A stretch of DNA of 64,000 nt from contig NC_089467.1 of the NCBI RefSeq assembly GCF_029203305.1, positions 992,001-1,056,000 of the forward strand. The letters are read 5' to 3'. The DNA comes from Yamadazyma tenuis (Eukaryota > Ascomycota > Pichiomycetes > Serinales > Debaryomycetaceae). A model generated the notes under the pieces. That model was not told the origin of the DNA. It made no database searches and saw nothing but the letters and a program-made list of their open reading frames with translations. Both the position numbers and the translations under genes were made by a program. Position 1 is the first letter of the stretch, and each line of letters starts with the position of its first letter. Below, in pieces: positions 39,081 to 48,796 of this stretch.

Positions 39081-40623
39081 ATGAGTGGATGTATGTAAAG
39101 GTAGAAAGTTGCCACCGGCTGATAATCGGGGCTACATACCAAGAAGAGATACTAACAACCTTTTTATAGTCCGTTTACTTGATTTAGTCAAGTTTTTCTT
39201 ACCAATTTTGCCCGAGGTTGAGTTGCCATACGAAAAGGTTACTTTAGATGAAAAGATAATCTTTACTGTCAGTTCTGGTATAATCTTTTTACTCGGACAG
39301 TTACCATTGTATGGCTTAAAACCTAATGCCTACTTATACATCCAAGATCCTTTTTCCGACTTCAGATCAATCTTTGCCATGGAAAAGGGTACATTGTTGG
39401 AATTGGGCTTATTGCCAGTTTTAACATCTGCCTTTATTTGGCAGTTGGCAGTTGGTTTCAAAGTCATTAATGTCAACTTGTCATTAAGATCTGAAAGAGA
39501 ATTGTTCCAGACCGGCCAAAAATTGACCACTTATGGGTTGTCTATCGTTTACTTGGCTGGCTTGTTATTTTCCAACTACTACGATGAAAGTTTGAAGAGC
39601 TATGTTATTGGAGGCGTAGCCGCTTGGGGAAGCTTGTTTTTGATCTTCGTGCAAGTGTTCATCTTCAACTTCTTTGTGACTCTGATAGTGGAAGTTATAG
39701 ACAAAGGCCTCGGTTTTGGTAGTGGTGCCTTGACTTTATTGACTGTGCAATACACCAGCAATTTCGTTAGAGATTTAATTGGATTGGAAATCCTTCCATT
39801 GAAAAACTCCAACAAGACCGAGTCTTTTGGATCTTTGGCCAACCTTGTCAAGAACTTTTCGTTTAACCCCAAAACTTTAGGTGGTAATGTGTTGAACAGT
39901 TTCACCAGATTTGAATTGCCTAACTTGACCCAAGCCTACATTGCGGTTGCTTCAATCTTGGTGGTTGTTGGCTTAAACAATTTCAGAATCGAGTTGCCCA
40001 TCAGATCCACTAAAATGAGAGGAATGGCCAACGTTTACCCCATTAAATTATTGTACACCGGTGGTTTACCATTGTTGTTTACCGTGACTATATTGGCCAA
40101 TTTGCAGGTGTTTGGATACTTTATTGCAAGCATCTTCCAGTATCGGTTCTTGGGACTGTACGAGTTGGTCAACACCTCTTTGGTATTAAACAACGGGATC
40201 TTGTACTATTTCACTAGTCCATCGGTTGTGCAAGCAGTATTGAACCCTTTGAGAACGGTTGTATACAGTTTGACGGTGGTATTTCTTTCTACCTGGTTTG
40301 CCAACCACTGGGCGCTTTTTTCGGGATCTGCTCCTAAAGATATCTCCAAACAATTTAAAGAACAGGGCATTTCCATTTCAGGAAAAAGAGATGTTTCTAT
40401 CACCAAAGAATTGAGTAGAATCATCCCAGTGGCCGCTGTCAGTGGAGCCTTTTTGCTTTCGGTAACCGCCATTGTGGGAGAAGTTCTTGGTGGTAAAGGA
40501 AAAGGTATCGCTGGGGTAGTGGGAATTTGTGCTGCCTTTAGCATAATGGAGGATTTCGTTATCGAGTCACAACAATCCGGAGGCACTTCTCAATTATTGG
40601 GAGCACTTTCTGGATACCAGTAG
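39081..40623 (+). CDS. SSH1: Sec61-like translocon subunit Ssh1 (one intron)
   Basis: Exon 1 is 39081-39090 (10 nt) and exon 2 is 39170-40623. Joined they give 487 residues starting 'MSGFRLLDLVKFFLPILPEVELP', matching the Ssh1 N-terminus. The protein has ten hydrophobic segments and SecY/Sec61 family motifs: 'LPLYGL', 'GTLLELGLLPVLTS', 'ELPIRSTKMRGMANVYPIKLLYTGGLP' and 'EFKEQGIS'-like cytosolic loop 'KQFKEQGISISGKRD'. Sequence is closer to Ssh1 than to Sec61 ('PILPEVELP', 'EVIDKGLGFGSGA'). Ssh1 with Sbh2 and Sss1 forms a second ER channel used mainly for SRP-dependent cotranslational import. Confidence 0.94.
39091..39169 (+). other. SSH1 intron
   Basis: 79-nt intron: donor GTATGT at 39091, branch point TACTAAC at 39150-39156, acceptor TATAG ending at 39169. 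It splits codon 4 (T + TC = Phe) and restores Met-Ser-Gly-Phe-Arg. Without splicing no in-frame ATG precedes the conserved region. Confidence 0.95.
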
Positions 40624-40749
40624 TTTCATTTTTCATAGCCGACTAATACACATAGCAGTTGCATATCTCACGGGTGTATAAAAACAAGGTTTAAGATCCT
40701 ATTAGGAGCCGGAGGGAGCCGCTACTGGGGTTGAGTTATCAATTGCTAG

Positions 40750-40833
40750 AGATAGAGAGGAATTTCAATAAAAAAGCGAAGCAATTCTAGCAAAGATAGA
40801 GGCCAATTTCAATAGAGAAGAGCAGCAATTCCA
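40750..40833 (+). repeat. Imperfect tandem duplication of about 42 bp
   Basis: Unit 1 (40750-40793) and unit 2 (40794-40833) share AGATAGAG, AATTTCAATA and GCAATTC at matching spacing, with scattered substitutions between. Purine-rich, non-coding, 3' of SSH1. Confidence 0.65.
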
Positions 40834-41512
40834 ATTCACAGTGAAGCTGAGAAACCAAAATCCAATTCCTTTTTCCAATCATCTTGGCACCATGGCTTGT
40901 CCTAGTTTCAAACTTTTTGGTCATGGAAGTTGTACCATAAAGCTTACTCTGCCGGGTTTGTGGTTAAAAATGCGACATTTATGGTATTGTATTTTCACAG
41001 CTAACCTTCGCGGACATATCGGACACACCAATTCCCCACCATGCTTCAAGACATTCAACTTGGAACAAGCGTCCCGAGACCTACCAAATACCTTCTACGT
41101 ATACCCTGCAGGGAAGAGGCTACGGCAGCAAATCCAGCCTGTCACATCGCTGCAGTTGTAATGGTGCCGTGCATCATGATTGGCTCTGTGTAGGCAGATC
41201 ATTCCTGCAGATTTCATGTGGTGCGGTAGTAACAGGATAAGAAAAATTGAACCAGTTCTGTGGCCTTGGCTGTCGGCCAGACTATGTATATCGCCGATTA
41301 CGGTCAAGTCATAGGTACAAACAAAAACTTCAGCACTGATCAAGAGGCAATTCTGGTGTCGTTATCAATTACGTCAAGCCACCCCTCCCGAATATGGTCA
41401 CGATTGGCAATGAGCAAGATATATGCAGAAATCGTAAACCGTGCCGAAAACAGAAATCTCGGAACTGGCTGGGAGTGACTTGGCACTTGGATCACAAACC
41501 CCAGCTGCGCCG

Positions 41513-41520
41513 TATAAATA
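41513..41520 (+). promoter_or_regulatory. TATA box upstream of the PH-like gene
   Basis: TATAAATA lies 200 bp upstream of the chosen ATG at 41720, suggesting a leader of about 130-170 nt rich in C and T. Confidence 0.55.
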
Positions 41521-41719
41521 GGAATTTATTCCCCCATAATTCAAGCTCTTCATTTTCGCTACTTCCTTAACCCACCGGGTACCCCTCCTTCACACCTATT
41601 ATTCATTTATTAGCGTGTTTGCCCCACCGTATACTCCCGCATTTACGCACGCATTTATCTTGCATCAACTATTTGTCCACCCCCATAAACATATACAGTT
41701 GCCCTTAACCATATTAACC

Positions 41720-42991
41720 ATGTACTGCGTCTCTATCGATGCCACGTCGTGCTCGTGTCACGACAGCACCGACATCTTCCCACAACGACATCCTCTGGTC
41801 CCTGCATTTCCCTCACAAGCGGGGACTACACCCAGTGCACCCATCAACAAGTACAGACCCATCAACCGGACCCGGTCAGAAAGTGACATGTCGTCGGCGT
41901 CGCCTCCTAGCGACTGTTCGTCGAGTTGTGAACTGCTCAACGATATCTTTTCCGCCCGGGATAGTATCATCTCCGACGTGTCAGACGCGTCGATCCCTAC
42001 CTACTATGAAAGCACTATCAAATGCCCCGAGTATTCGACTCTTGAAGAGCCATTGCCCAGTTACGTGCCTACGTTGGAATCGTTCGGGTTGTGTCTTGTG
42101 AAACTCGAGTTCCTTACACCGTACAAGTCCAATTCCCGTGCCAAATGGGAACCCATGATGCTTGAACTCAACTCCACTCAGTTAATACTCCGCGAGTTAA
42201 ACTGCAGTAGAACCCTTAAGAACCTTGTGGTGGGGTTGTTTCAGGCCCGTAACGGCCCACAAGACAAGTCTCATTCCCACATGTGCAAAAACTTGGGGAA
42301 ATTCTACGATGAACTCAAACATAACCAAATGCTATTTGAGCCGGTGCTGAACAGGGCTGAAGCTTCACTGGTACTAAACCGGTACGGCGGTGATATCGCC
42401 TGTAAGCTTGCTCTACACAGCAGCATGGTGGGAGTTGCTCCCAACGCCCAGGAACATGTCGATAAGGACTCGATCACATTGATACCATATAAAAATACTC
42501 TCAGGTTGAGGGCCGAAATGTACCAGATGTTGGTGCAAACATGGTCTTTCGCAGCCATGGTCAAATGGTGTGAGGAGCTCGTGGTGGCCCGTGATCTATG
42601 TCACAACTTTGACGGCAGCTTGGCCAAACGTCGGACATTGCCAGACTATGGTGTTTTCCAAGCCCTCAACCAGAACAACCTCCAAGACGAAGAAACCACC
42701 AATTCCGTAGTCATCAACAACTTCTCCTTCTATGTGGATGGTCGCTATAATATGACGGAGATGTCGATGATTAATGCGTGTTTGCCCAAACTCAAGTCCT
42801 ACGACAACTGGAGCAATTTGGTACTTTCGAACGTGGAGGCCCTCAAGATTCATCCCACAGAAGGGAACATATATGTCAACTACTTGAAGTTGAACGCGGC
42901 TGCGGCCAAGTTCAAGCCACAAGAGGGGCCATGTCGCCAATTTTCCATAAAAAGTGAAGGGTTGGTGAGTTTGAGTCCTGGGTATGTATAG
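41720..42991 (+). CDS. PH-domain-like protein (Yhr131c/Ynl144c type)
   Basis: From the ATG at 41720 the product is 423 residues. The N-terminal 110 residues are Ser/Pro/Asp-rich and probably disordered. The central part ('PLPSYVPTLESFGLCLVKLEFLTPY', 'AKWEPMMLELNSTQLILREL' and a later 'LHSSMVGVAPNAQEH...LRLRAEMYQMLVQT...MVKWCEELVVARDL') reads as a split pleckstrin-homology domain with the terminal Trp helix. This resembles the S. cerevisiae YHR131C/YNL144C pair, of unknown function. A lipid- or membrane-binding role is inferred from the fold only. The upstream frame to 41615 begins at GTG, so the ATG is used. The TATA and long leader suggest strong regulation. Confidence 0.7.
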   Translation: MYCVSIDATSCSCHDSTDIFPQRHPLVPAFPSQAGTTPSAPINKYRPINRTRSESDMSSASPPSDCSSSCELLNDIFSARDSIISDVSDASIPTYYESTIKCPEYSTLEEPLPSYVPTLESFGLCLVKLEFLTPYKSNSRAKWEPMMLELNSTQLILRELNCSRTLKNLVVGLFQARNGPQDKSHSHMCKNLGKFYDELKHNQMLFEPVLNRAEASLVLNRYGGDIACKLALHSSMVGVAPNAQEHVDKDSITLIPYKNTLRLRAEMYQMLVQTWSFAAMVKWCEELVVARDLCHNFDGSLAKRRTLPDYGVFQALNQNNLQDEETTNSVVINNFSFYVDGRYNMTEMSMINACLPKLKSYDNWSNLVLSNVEALKIHPTEGNIYVNYLKLNAAAAKFKPQEGPCRQFSIKSEGLVSLSPGYV

Positions 42992-43342
42992 GTATAAATG
43001 ACGAATGATGAATATAAGATTTAGACATCGCAGCCAATTTGCGCGACGCGTTCAAAGATCGATGAGATGGCAGAGGACCGCGTGGGATAACACGGGAAGT
43101 GCCGCGTTGCGGCCTGCCGGTGCGGTGGTAATTTTGGTGCGGTGTAGTGAGACGCTGCCGGTGGGTTAGGACTCAGCGTAATTCAACCACGGAGATGAGA
43201 TTCTCACAAACAGAATATTCCTCTTCACTGGCTCAGGCACCAGTATCAACTCAAGCATCTATTACATCTATTTATGTTTTATATCCAGTATAAAACCTAT
43301 GGTACAAGCATTTTACATGGGGCTTCCGCCCTCTACATCTAC
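42992..43342. other. Convergent spacer
   Basis: A 351-bp spacer between the stops of the PH-like gene and the unknown acidic gene. It has a GC-rich centre (43040-43180). Nothing further recognised. Confidence 0.4.
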
Positions 43343-43837
43343 CTACATCAGCATGTCACCATACTCATCGTCACCCATCCCGAGATAGTGTTCCGGCTCA
43401 CGTGAGTACTGGTCCATGTCGTCCTCGTAGCCCTTCACGACATATTGTTCTGTTTCATCGTAAGGACTGAGTCTGACGGACTGGATGGACTGAGGCGTCT
43501 GAGGAAGCTCCTGGAACTCTGACGCGTTCGACACGTCGCCCGAGTGTATGGCGGTGGCGGCGGTGCTGTTGCCGGTATTGGCGATACCGTTGGGGCTGCT
43601 GGTGATATTAGTGCCAGCGAAATTATAGTCGTTGAAGGCCATATCTTCAAATTTGGTGATGACTTCTCCGTTTATTTCAAACTGACGAATCGACCCCCAT
43701 GGAGTAATCTTGATTATTCCGCCATCAGGGTGATTATAGATCGGCCACTCATTGGAGGAAGAATATAGTTTTTGAGTGGCCTCGTCGATGTTTTTCTTCT
43801 TACAGGTGGAAGAGTAATCGATTTTCCTTTTGTTCAT
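43343..43837 (-). CDS. Unknown small acidic protein
   Basis: The frame encodes 164 residues. A basic N-terminus ('MNKRKIDYSSTCKKKNI', NLS-like) is followed by an ordered-looking stretch 'EWPIYNHPDGGIIKITPWGSIRQFEINGEVITKFEDMAFND', then a Thr/Ser/Asn/Ala-rich linker and an acidic, Tyr/Met-rich C-terminus. I do not recognise a family. The basic N-terminus and acidic tail suggest a nuclear regulatory protein (inference). No membrane segment or enzyme motif. Downstream flank is convergent with the PH-like gene. Confidence 0.6.
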   Translation of the reverse strand: MNKRKIDYSSTCKKKNIDEATQKLYSSSNEWPIYNHPDGGIIKITPWGSIRQFEINGEVITKFEDMAFNDYNFAGTNITSSPNGIANTGNSTAATAIHSGDVSNASEFQELPQTPQSIQSVRLSPYDETEQYVVKGYEDDMDQYSREPEHYLGMGDDEYGDMLM

Positions 43838-44182
43838 GGGGACCAGGTTGGGAGATGACAGTAGAACGAGTGTAAAACAACGGCTGTAAAACCCGAGATA
43901 TTTTCAACCAAATTTCGTCACACCTCTATTCCAGAATTGGGGAATTCTTTGGTCTTTTATATTTTTCACTGGTGGGTTTGAAAGCGAACCTGGAGCTTCG
44001 GGAAGAGCTCCTGCACCAAGGTAACTCGGATGGCGGGTCGTGTGCAAGGGTGGTTCATCCTGCACGCAGACCGTTTATGAAGGCTTGCTGGCGGGCCGCT
44101 TTTGGCTTGAGGCGGGAGCGCTGTGTGATTGGTCCGCCGTTTTTGTGGCGGTTCGGCCTTTTGGGCGGCACAAAGCGTTCCA

Positions 44183-44241
44183 GCTTTGTGTTACTTAGGC
44201 CAACATAGAGGGGCTTTGTGTCACTTAAGCTTTGTGTCACT
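44183..44241 (+). repeat. Three interspersed GCTTTGTGTYACT repeats
   Basis: Copies at 44183-44197, 44213-44227 and 44229-44241: GCTTTGTGTTACTTA, GCTTTGTGTCACTTA and GCTTTGTGTCACT. The spacing (30 and 16 bp) is irregular; they may be transcription-factor sites in the promoter region. Confidence 0.75.
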
Positions 44242-44586
44242 GCCGCTTATGATAGTAATGAACAGATTTGGAAGAATAGCATAAACTACTATTCGAGAGA
44301 TTTTATACATCCCTGCCAATTTGGAGAGGGGTCAAGATGTTGTGGTGAATATTTTGTGTGATTTGGACTTCTAGAACCCGAATTATGGCAATAATGTAAA
44401 TAAAATAGCCAGTAGTGTCTTCAAAATGAACCTAAAATTTCCCAAATTTCCCCACCTACCACTTTACCTCTCCTTGTACAGCCCTACTTACCCAGTATGT
44501 CCCAACCTCAACTCTTACCCCATTAATTTTCAACCCCTTACGAGCCAATGCCACAAGTTGGTGGGCGCACGCGCGCTTTGCAACAA

Positions 44587-44591
44587 CCAAT
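44587..44591 (+). promoter_or_regulatory. CCAAT box upstream of complex I 49 kDa gene
   Basis: CCAAT 82 bp upstream of the start codon. The CCAAT-binding HAP complex controls respiratory genes in yeasts, which fits the product. Confidence 0.4.
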
Positions 44592-44672
44592 CAACAAATT
44601 TTATTTAAGTATTATTCTCATTTCATACAAAAAACCAAAACCAAAAAAACTCCAACCTTGAAGTTTGACATC

Positions 44673-46091
44673 ATGTTGAGAACCAGGAACTTGTTAAGAT
44701 TCGGATCCTCGAGACCGTCAAGATGCTTGAGCACCACCCCCGCCAAGCTCCATACCATCAGCAATGACCCAAAACCATTTCTCAACTCCATGGGTAAAGA
44801 ATATGAAAAGTACACCCAAGACTATGGATCATTTGGAAAAACCACCTTTTCCGAAGTGTTGGACGAAATTGACATGACTTGGGGGAAAGATGATGACCCA
44901 AAGAAGGTGGCCAAGCAGAACTCCAAGATCAGACACTTTACCATAAATTTTGGTCCGCAACATCCAGCTGCTCACGGAGTGTTAAGATTAATCTTGGAAT
45001 TACACGGAGAAGAAATCGTCAGATCGGACCCTCACGTCGGGTTGTTGCATAGAGGTACCGAGAAATTGATTGAAAGTAAAACATACATGCAAGCGTTGCC
45101 ATATTTCGACAGATTGGATTATGTTTCCATGATGACCAATGAATTGGTATTCGCTTTAGCAGTTGAAAAGTTGTTAAACGTTGATATCCCCTTAAGAGCC
45201 AAATACATCAGAACCTTATTCGGGGAGATCACCAGAATCTTAAACCACTGTATGTCTGTATTGTCCCATATTATGGATGTTGGTGGATTGACTCCTTTCC
45301 TTTGGGGTTTCGAAGAAAGAGAAAAGTTGATGGAGTTCTACGAAAGAGTCTCGGGGGCTAGATTGCACACCGCCTACTTTAGACCAGGAGGAGTGTCTCA
45401 GGACTTGCCCGCCGGATTGTTGGACGACATTTACATGTGGGCCACTCAATTTGGTGATAGAATTGATGAAGTGGAAGAATTGTGTACCGATAACAGAATC
45501 TGGAAATCCAGAACCCAGGACGTGGGGGTAGTCACTGCGGAAGACGCTTTGAACTACGCCTTATCGGGAGTTATGTTAAGAGGATCTGGTATTCCATTTG
45601 ATATTAGAAAATCGCAACCTTATGATGCTTATGATTTGGTTGATTTTGATGTGGCTGTTGGTATTAACGGAGACTGTTACGACCGGTATTTGATCAGAAT
45701 GGTGGAATTCAGACAAAGTTTGAGAATCATTGAACAATGTATTAATGACATGCCCGAAGGTCCTGTCAAGGTTGAAGATTTCAACATCAGTCCACCTTCG
45801 AGAGCAATGATGAAAGAAGATATGGAAGCGTTGATCCATCATTTCCTCTTGTTCACCAAGGGTTACGCGGTGCCTCAAGGTGAGACTTATACTGCCATTG
45901 AAGCTCCCAAGGGAGAAATGGCTGTGTATGTGGTTTCAGACGGTTCTGAAAGACCTTATAGATGTAAAATCAGAGCCCCAGGTTTTGCCCATTTGGGAGC
46001 CTTTGATCACATTTCCAGAGGAAACTTGTTGGCCGATGCAGTGGCCATTATTGGTACTATGGATTTGGTGTTTGGAGAAGTTGATCGTTGA
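44673..46091 (+). CDS. NADH:ubiquinone oxidoreductase 49 kDa subunit (complex I, NuoD/Ndufs2)
   Basis: From the ATG at 44673 the product is 472 residues. A presequence ('[23 protein letters not shown]') precedes the conserved core: '[22 protein letters not shown]', '[13 protein letters not shown]', '[25 protein letters not shown]', '[12 protein letters not shown]', and the C-terminal '[43 protein letters not shown]'-type end. Length matches Yarrowia and Neurospora. It lines the quinone-binding site of complex I in the matrix arm. Saccharomyces lacks complex I, so this gene separates the organism from that lineage. It contains no CTG codon that I noticed, as expected for a highly expressed CTG-clade gene. 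Confidence 0.97.
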   Translation: MLRTRNLLRFGSSRPSRCLSTTPAKLHTISNDPKPFLNSMGKEYEKYTQDYGSFGKTTFSEVLDEIDMTWGKDDDPKKVAKQNSKIRHFTINFGPQHPAAHGVLRLILELHGEEIVRSDPHVGLLHRGTEKLIESKTYMQALPYFDRLDYVSMMTNELVFALAVEKLLNVDIPLRAKYIRTLFGEITRILNHCMSVLSHIMDVGGLTPFLWGFEEREKLMEFYERVSGARLHTAYFRPGGVSQDLPAGLLDDIYMWATQFGDRIDEVEELCTDNRIWKSRTQDVGVVTAEDALNYALSGVMLRGSGIPFDIRKSQPYDAYDLVDFDVAVGINGDCYDRYLIRMVEFRQSLRIIEQCINDMPEGPVKVEDFNISPPSRAMMKEDMEALIHHFLLFTKGYAVPQGETYTAIEAPKGEMAVYVVSDGSERPYRCKIRAPGFAHLGAFDHISRGNLLADAVAIIGTMDLVFGEVDR

Positions 46092-46182
46092 TGGGCCCGT
46101 TAACTATGTTAGCAATGCATTTAGCATATATTTATATAATGTAATTTAAAATCATTCCAGTCAGTTGTTATATTGTCTATCT

Positions 46183-47151
46183 CTAATTACCCAAGTACCA
46201 TTTTAACGCAAGAAACAACGAACCGGTTGTTCCTCCTATTATGACCATGGCCTTTAACGTAGACCCATCATCATAGTCCGTTTCATTCTCATGAACTCCA
46301 TATTGAACGGTGCTAGGCTTCTGATACATAAACGGATTGGAACTGCTCATATTGCTGGTGCTCCTGTACAAAATCAGTTCTCCTTTGGCTTTTCTATTTA
46401 CCTGCCGCATAAGGTGTTTGGTGATCAACTCCTCACTAACATCCAGTAAATCGGCATTTTTTGTCAACTGCTGAAGTATGGCATCCCGTTCTTGCTTGGT
46501 CAATTTCTTGTTGATGATCCGTTGTTCGAATTTCAAGTGCTTGGATAGGTGTTCGTTATAGTTGAAATGAGGTACGTTGAATCGGTCTCCATAGTTTTTG
46601 TGTTCACCCGAAAAGGTGGAGGTTGATTCGTCCGTGTCGTTGAAGCTGTGGACCCGGTGACGCGTGCGGTTCAACCGAGATCCACCCAGGTTTCTGGATT
46701 CTCCGTAGTACAGGTTTTCCCACTCTTTGCGGGCATTATTGTATGAATAGGTGGAAGAATAGTTTTCTCGAAACTGTCCGTTTCCCGAGTGCATGCCACC
46801 ATTCGTCAGAAGTGATCTGTCATATTCGGCCTTCTTGTGTTTGTCCTTGAGGGTTTCATAGGCGTCAACTATTTTCATGAACTGGTCACTATTAACTTTC
46901 TTGTCCTCGTCTTCCAAGTGATTGTTGAGATCCGGATGGTATTTCTTGCTGAGTTTTTTGAACTGTAGCTTGATTTCAGTTAGAGAGCACGTCCGAGGAA
47001 GCTCTAGTACCTCGTACAATGTACCAGCCTTCGAATGGTTGAGTCGGAGGAACTGAAGCATATAGAACTGAATCATATTCACCTGGTCGCGATGCCGATA
47101 ACGCAGAAGGTATGGGTATGGGGATATGTCGCGGATAAGAAAAGGTCTCAT
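46183..47151 (-). CDS. JID1: Mitochondrial J-domain protein, Jid1-like
   Basis: The 322-residue protein begins with a basic presequence-like segment ('MRPFLIRDISPYPYLLRYRHR'), then a J domain at about 40-110 ('TLYEVLELPRTCSLTEIKLQFKKLSKKYHPDLN', with His-Pro-Asp). A charged region follows, and one hydrophobic span near the C-terminus ('KAMVIIGGTTGSLFLALKWYLGN'). J domain plus C-terminal membrane span matches yeast Jid1, an Hsp40-type protein assigned to mitochondria, likely stimulating Hsp70 at the inner membrane. Its stop faces that of the 49 kDa gene with a 91-bp gap. Confidence 0.8.
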   Translation of the reverse strand: MRPFLIRDISPYPYLLRYRHRDQVNMIQFYMLQFLRLNHSKAGTLYEVLELPRTCSLTEIKLQFKKLSKKYHPDLNNHLEDEDKKVNSDQFMKIVDAYETLKDKHKKAEYDRSLLTNGGMHSGNGQFRENYSSTYSYNNARKEWENLYYGESRNLGGSRLNRTRHRVHSFNDTDESTSTFSGEHKNYGDRFNVPHFNYNEHLSKHLKFEQRIINKKLTKQERDAILQQLTKNADLLDVSEELITKHLMRQVNRKAKGELILYRSTSNMSSSNPFMYQKPSTVQYGVHENETDYDDGSTLKAMVIIGGTTGSLFLALKWYLGN

Positions 47152-47252
47152 CTAAATTTGCTGAGGGAGGAGAAGTCGACACAAGTGTGTTTAGACTATG
47201 AGGTAAATCAGCGAATCGGGGCGAGGGCTCCGGGAGAGTTCCTCATAGGTTG

Positions 47253-47260
47253 GCACGTGA
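47253..47260. promoter_or_regulatory. CACGTG E-box upstream of JID1
   Basis: GCACGTGA contains the CACGTG core bound by Cbf1 and Pho4-type bHLH factors. It lies about 100 bp upstream of the JID1 ATG. Confidence 0.35.
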
Positions 47261-48197
47261 GTAGGGTGTAGGTATTCCATTCCATCGTGATATTGACTCG
47301 CTCAACAAAGCTTGTTGCAGCTGGGAGTTAATGGAAAGGAATTCCAGATACTCTAAAACTATTCAAGCGGGGGTTCCCCATGTTAGCCATATTACACCGG
47401 TATTAGCTGCCAGATTCATTGTGTTTGCGTTGGTTAACGCCAATGGGACTGTACACCAATAGGACTGAAAATAAATGGTTACTGTGCATCTTAAGCATAC
47501 ACTCAGCTGATCCACCAACCCTCGCGTCTGGCGTGCTTGTATTCTAAACCATCTTTTATTGTGTGTGTGAAACGTCATGGTTTACAAGAGTACAATTATT
47601 TGAGGTTATACACGGAACCTTATTATAATAGTTTGCAGTCATTAGTGATTGCTTGGAAAAGCTCTGCCCATGCGCAGGTTGTCTGTACAATAACAGTTTG
47701 GACATCTTCAGTGGGTGTATGGGTCAGATCCTGATGGTCAACTCTCTCAATGCCAGGAATGTTTTATCAGGTAGTTTTCATCGATGAAACAGGCTCTACA
47801 ACGCGATTAAAATAATGATCTAATCAAGAATAATACCCAAGAGGTATAACGGAGAGAAAAAAAGAATGGGCAAAATCATAATGGGCAATTGTAGCACATG
47901 GAACTCTTGTGCAGTTCTACTAAACAAATCAGACTTACAATGATGGTTTGAGTATTCCAGAACCTGGTACACTTATTTCCAGCTGCGAAACCAACTCAAC
48001 ATGAACTTGATTAAGATTAAAAGTCTATTTGTGAACGGTTGCCTTCCAAATCACAAGCAGACCCTATTCCACTCATCTTTTTACATCTACCCCTTACATA
48101 AAATGTTCTGTGCACAAACGGAACTAAAGAACCAACTGGAATCTCCGAGGGAGCGAACGTGCGCGTGTCCCCACCAACATCATAGAAATTTTTTCCC

Positions 48198-48205
48198 TAT
48201 ATAAG
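48198..48205 (+). promoter_or_regulatory. TATA box of MIX17
   Basis: TATATAAG, 68-75 bp upstream of the MIX17 ATG. Confidence 0.55.
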
Positions 48206-48272
48206 CTTCCGGGTCGCCACTTTTTATCCAATCTCAATTAATTCATTATCCATTACAAAACCAGTAATTAAA

Positions 48273-48695
48273 ATGGCTAGACAAAGAAGAACCGCCCCAG
48301 CTAGAACCCAAACTAGATCGGCTCACACCGCTTCGTATCCTCAACAACATTCGGCTGCCCACCCTGCCTCTCAACCTCAGCAGAGACAGCCAGGTTTGTT
48401 TGGTCAAATGGCCTCAACCGCTGCTGGTGTTGCCGTTGGTTCTGCCGTTGGCCACACCATTGGTGCTGGTTTGAGCGGGATTTTTGGAGGCTCGTCTTCT
48501 CAGCCCGTTGATCAATACCAAGACCAACAATTGACCCAACAACAACTGCAAAACTACCAAGAACAAGCTAAGCATTGTGACGCCGACGCCAGAAACTTCA
48601 CCCAGTGTTTGGAAGACAACGGTGGTAACATGCAAATCTGCAACTTCTACTTGCAGCAATTGAAGGCCTGTCAAGAAGCCTCTCGTCAATATTAA
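48273..48695 (+). CDS. MIX17: Intermembrane-space twin CX9C protein Mix17 (CHCHD2/10 family)
   Basis: The 140-residue protein has a basic, Gln/Ala/His-rich N-terminus, a Gly/Ala-rich hydrophobic stretch (about 48-73, '[21 protein letters not shown]') and a C-terminal CHCH domain with two C-x9-C pairs: '[11 protein letters not shown]' and '[11 protein letters not shown]'. This is the layout of yeast Mix17 and human CHCHD2/CHCHD10. Such proteins are imported and oxidised by Mia40 in the intermembrane space. One CTG codon lies in the poly-Gln-like linker (Q-Q-Q-CTG-Q). Confidence 0.93.
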   Translation: MARQRRTAPARTQTRSAHTASYPQQHSAAHPASQPQQRQPGLFGQMASTAAGVAVGSAVGHTIGAGLSGIFGGSSSQPVDQYQDQQLTQQQLQNYQEQAKHCDADARNFTQCLEDNGGNMQICNFYLQQLKACQEASRQY

Positions 48696-48796
48696 TAGCA
48701 TCCATATTTATTTCTTGTATATATAAACCATAGATAATGCAACCATTCTTTACTTTTTGCTCTCTGAATAAATATCTATTGTTTATGTGCTATTCA

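Larger units (their letters stand above)
40624..41719. other. Long intergenic region upstream of the PH-like gene
   Basis: This 1.1-kb gap holds an imperfect 44-bp duplication (40750-40833), a TATA box (41513-41520) and a roughly 200-nt pyrimidine-rich leader (about 41530-41719) before the next ATG. No RNA gene or conserved frame is seen. Confidence 0.55.
43838..44672. other. Intergenic region upstream of the complex I 49 kDa gene
   Basis: This 835-bp gap contains a GC-rich half (43970-44180) without stable gene evidence, a cluster of three GCTTTGTGT repeats (44183-44241) and a CCAAT box (44587-44591) 82 bp before the ATG at 44673. Open frames in the GC-rich part look like chance. Confidence 0.5.
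47152..48272. other. Divergent intergenic region JID1 / MIX17
   Basis: This 1.12-kb gap has a GCACGTGA motif (47253-47260) near JID1, a TATA box for MIX17 (48198-48205) and a CCAAT word (48228-48232). Short frames around 47360-47730 are unremarkable and no RNA gene was identified. Confidence 0.5.

Noticed and set aside
43970..44240. Open frames on both strands in the GC-rich block upstream of the complex I gene
   Set aside because: Basic, Arg-rich translations with no domain; typical of chance frames in GC-rich DNA.
47360..47740. Short frames between JID1 and MIX17
   Set aside because: 60-70 codons, no domain, opposite-strand overlap; likely chance.
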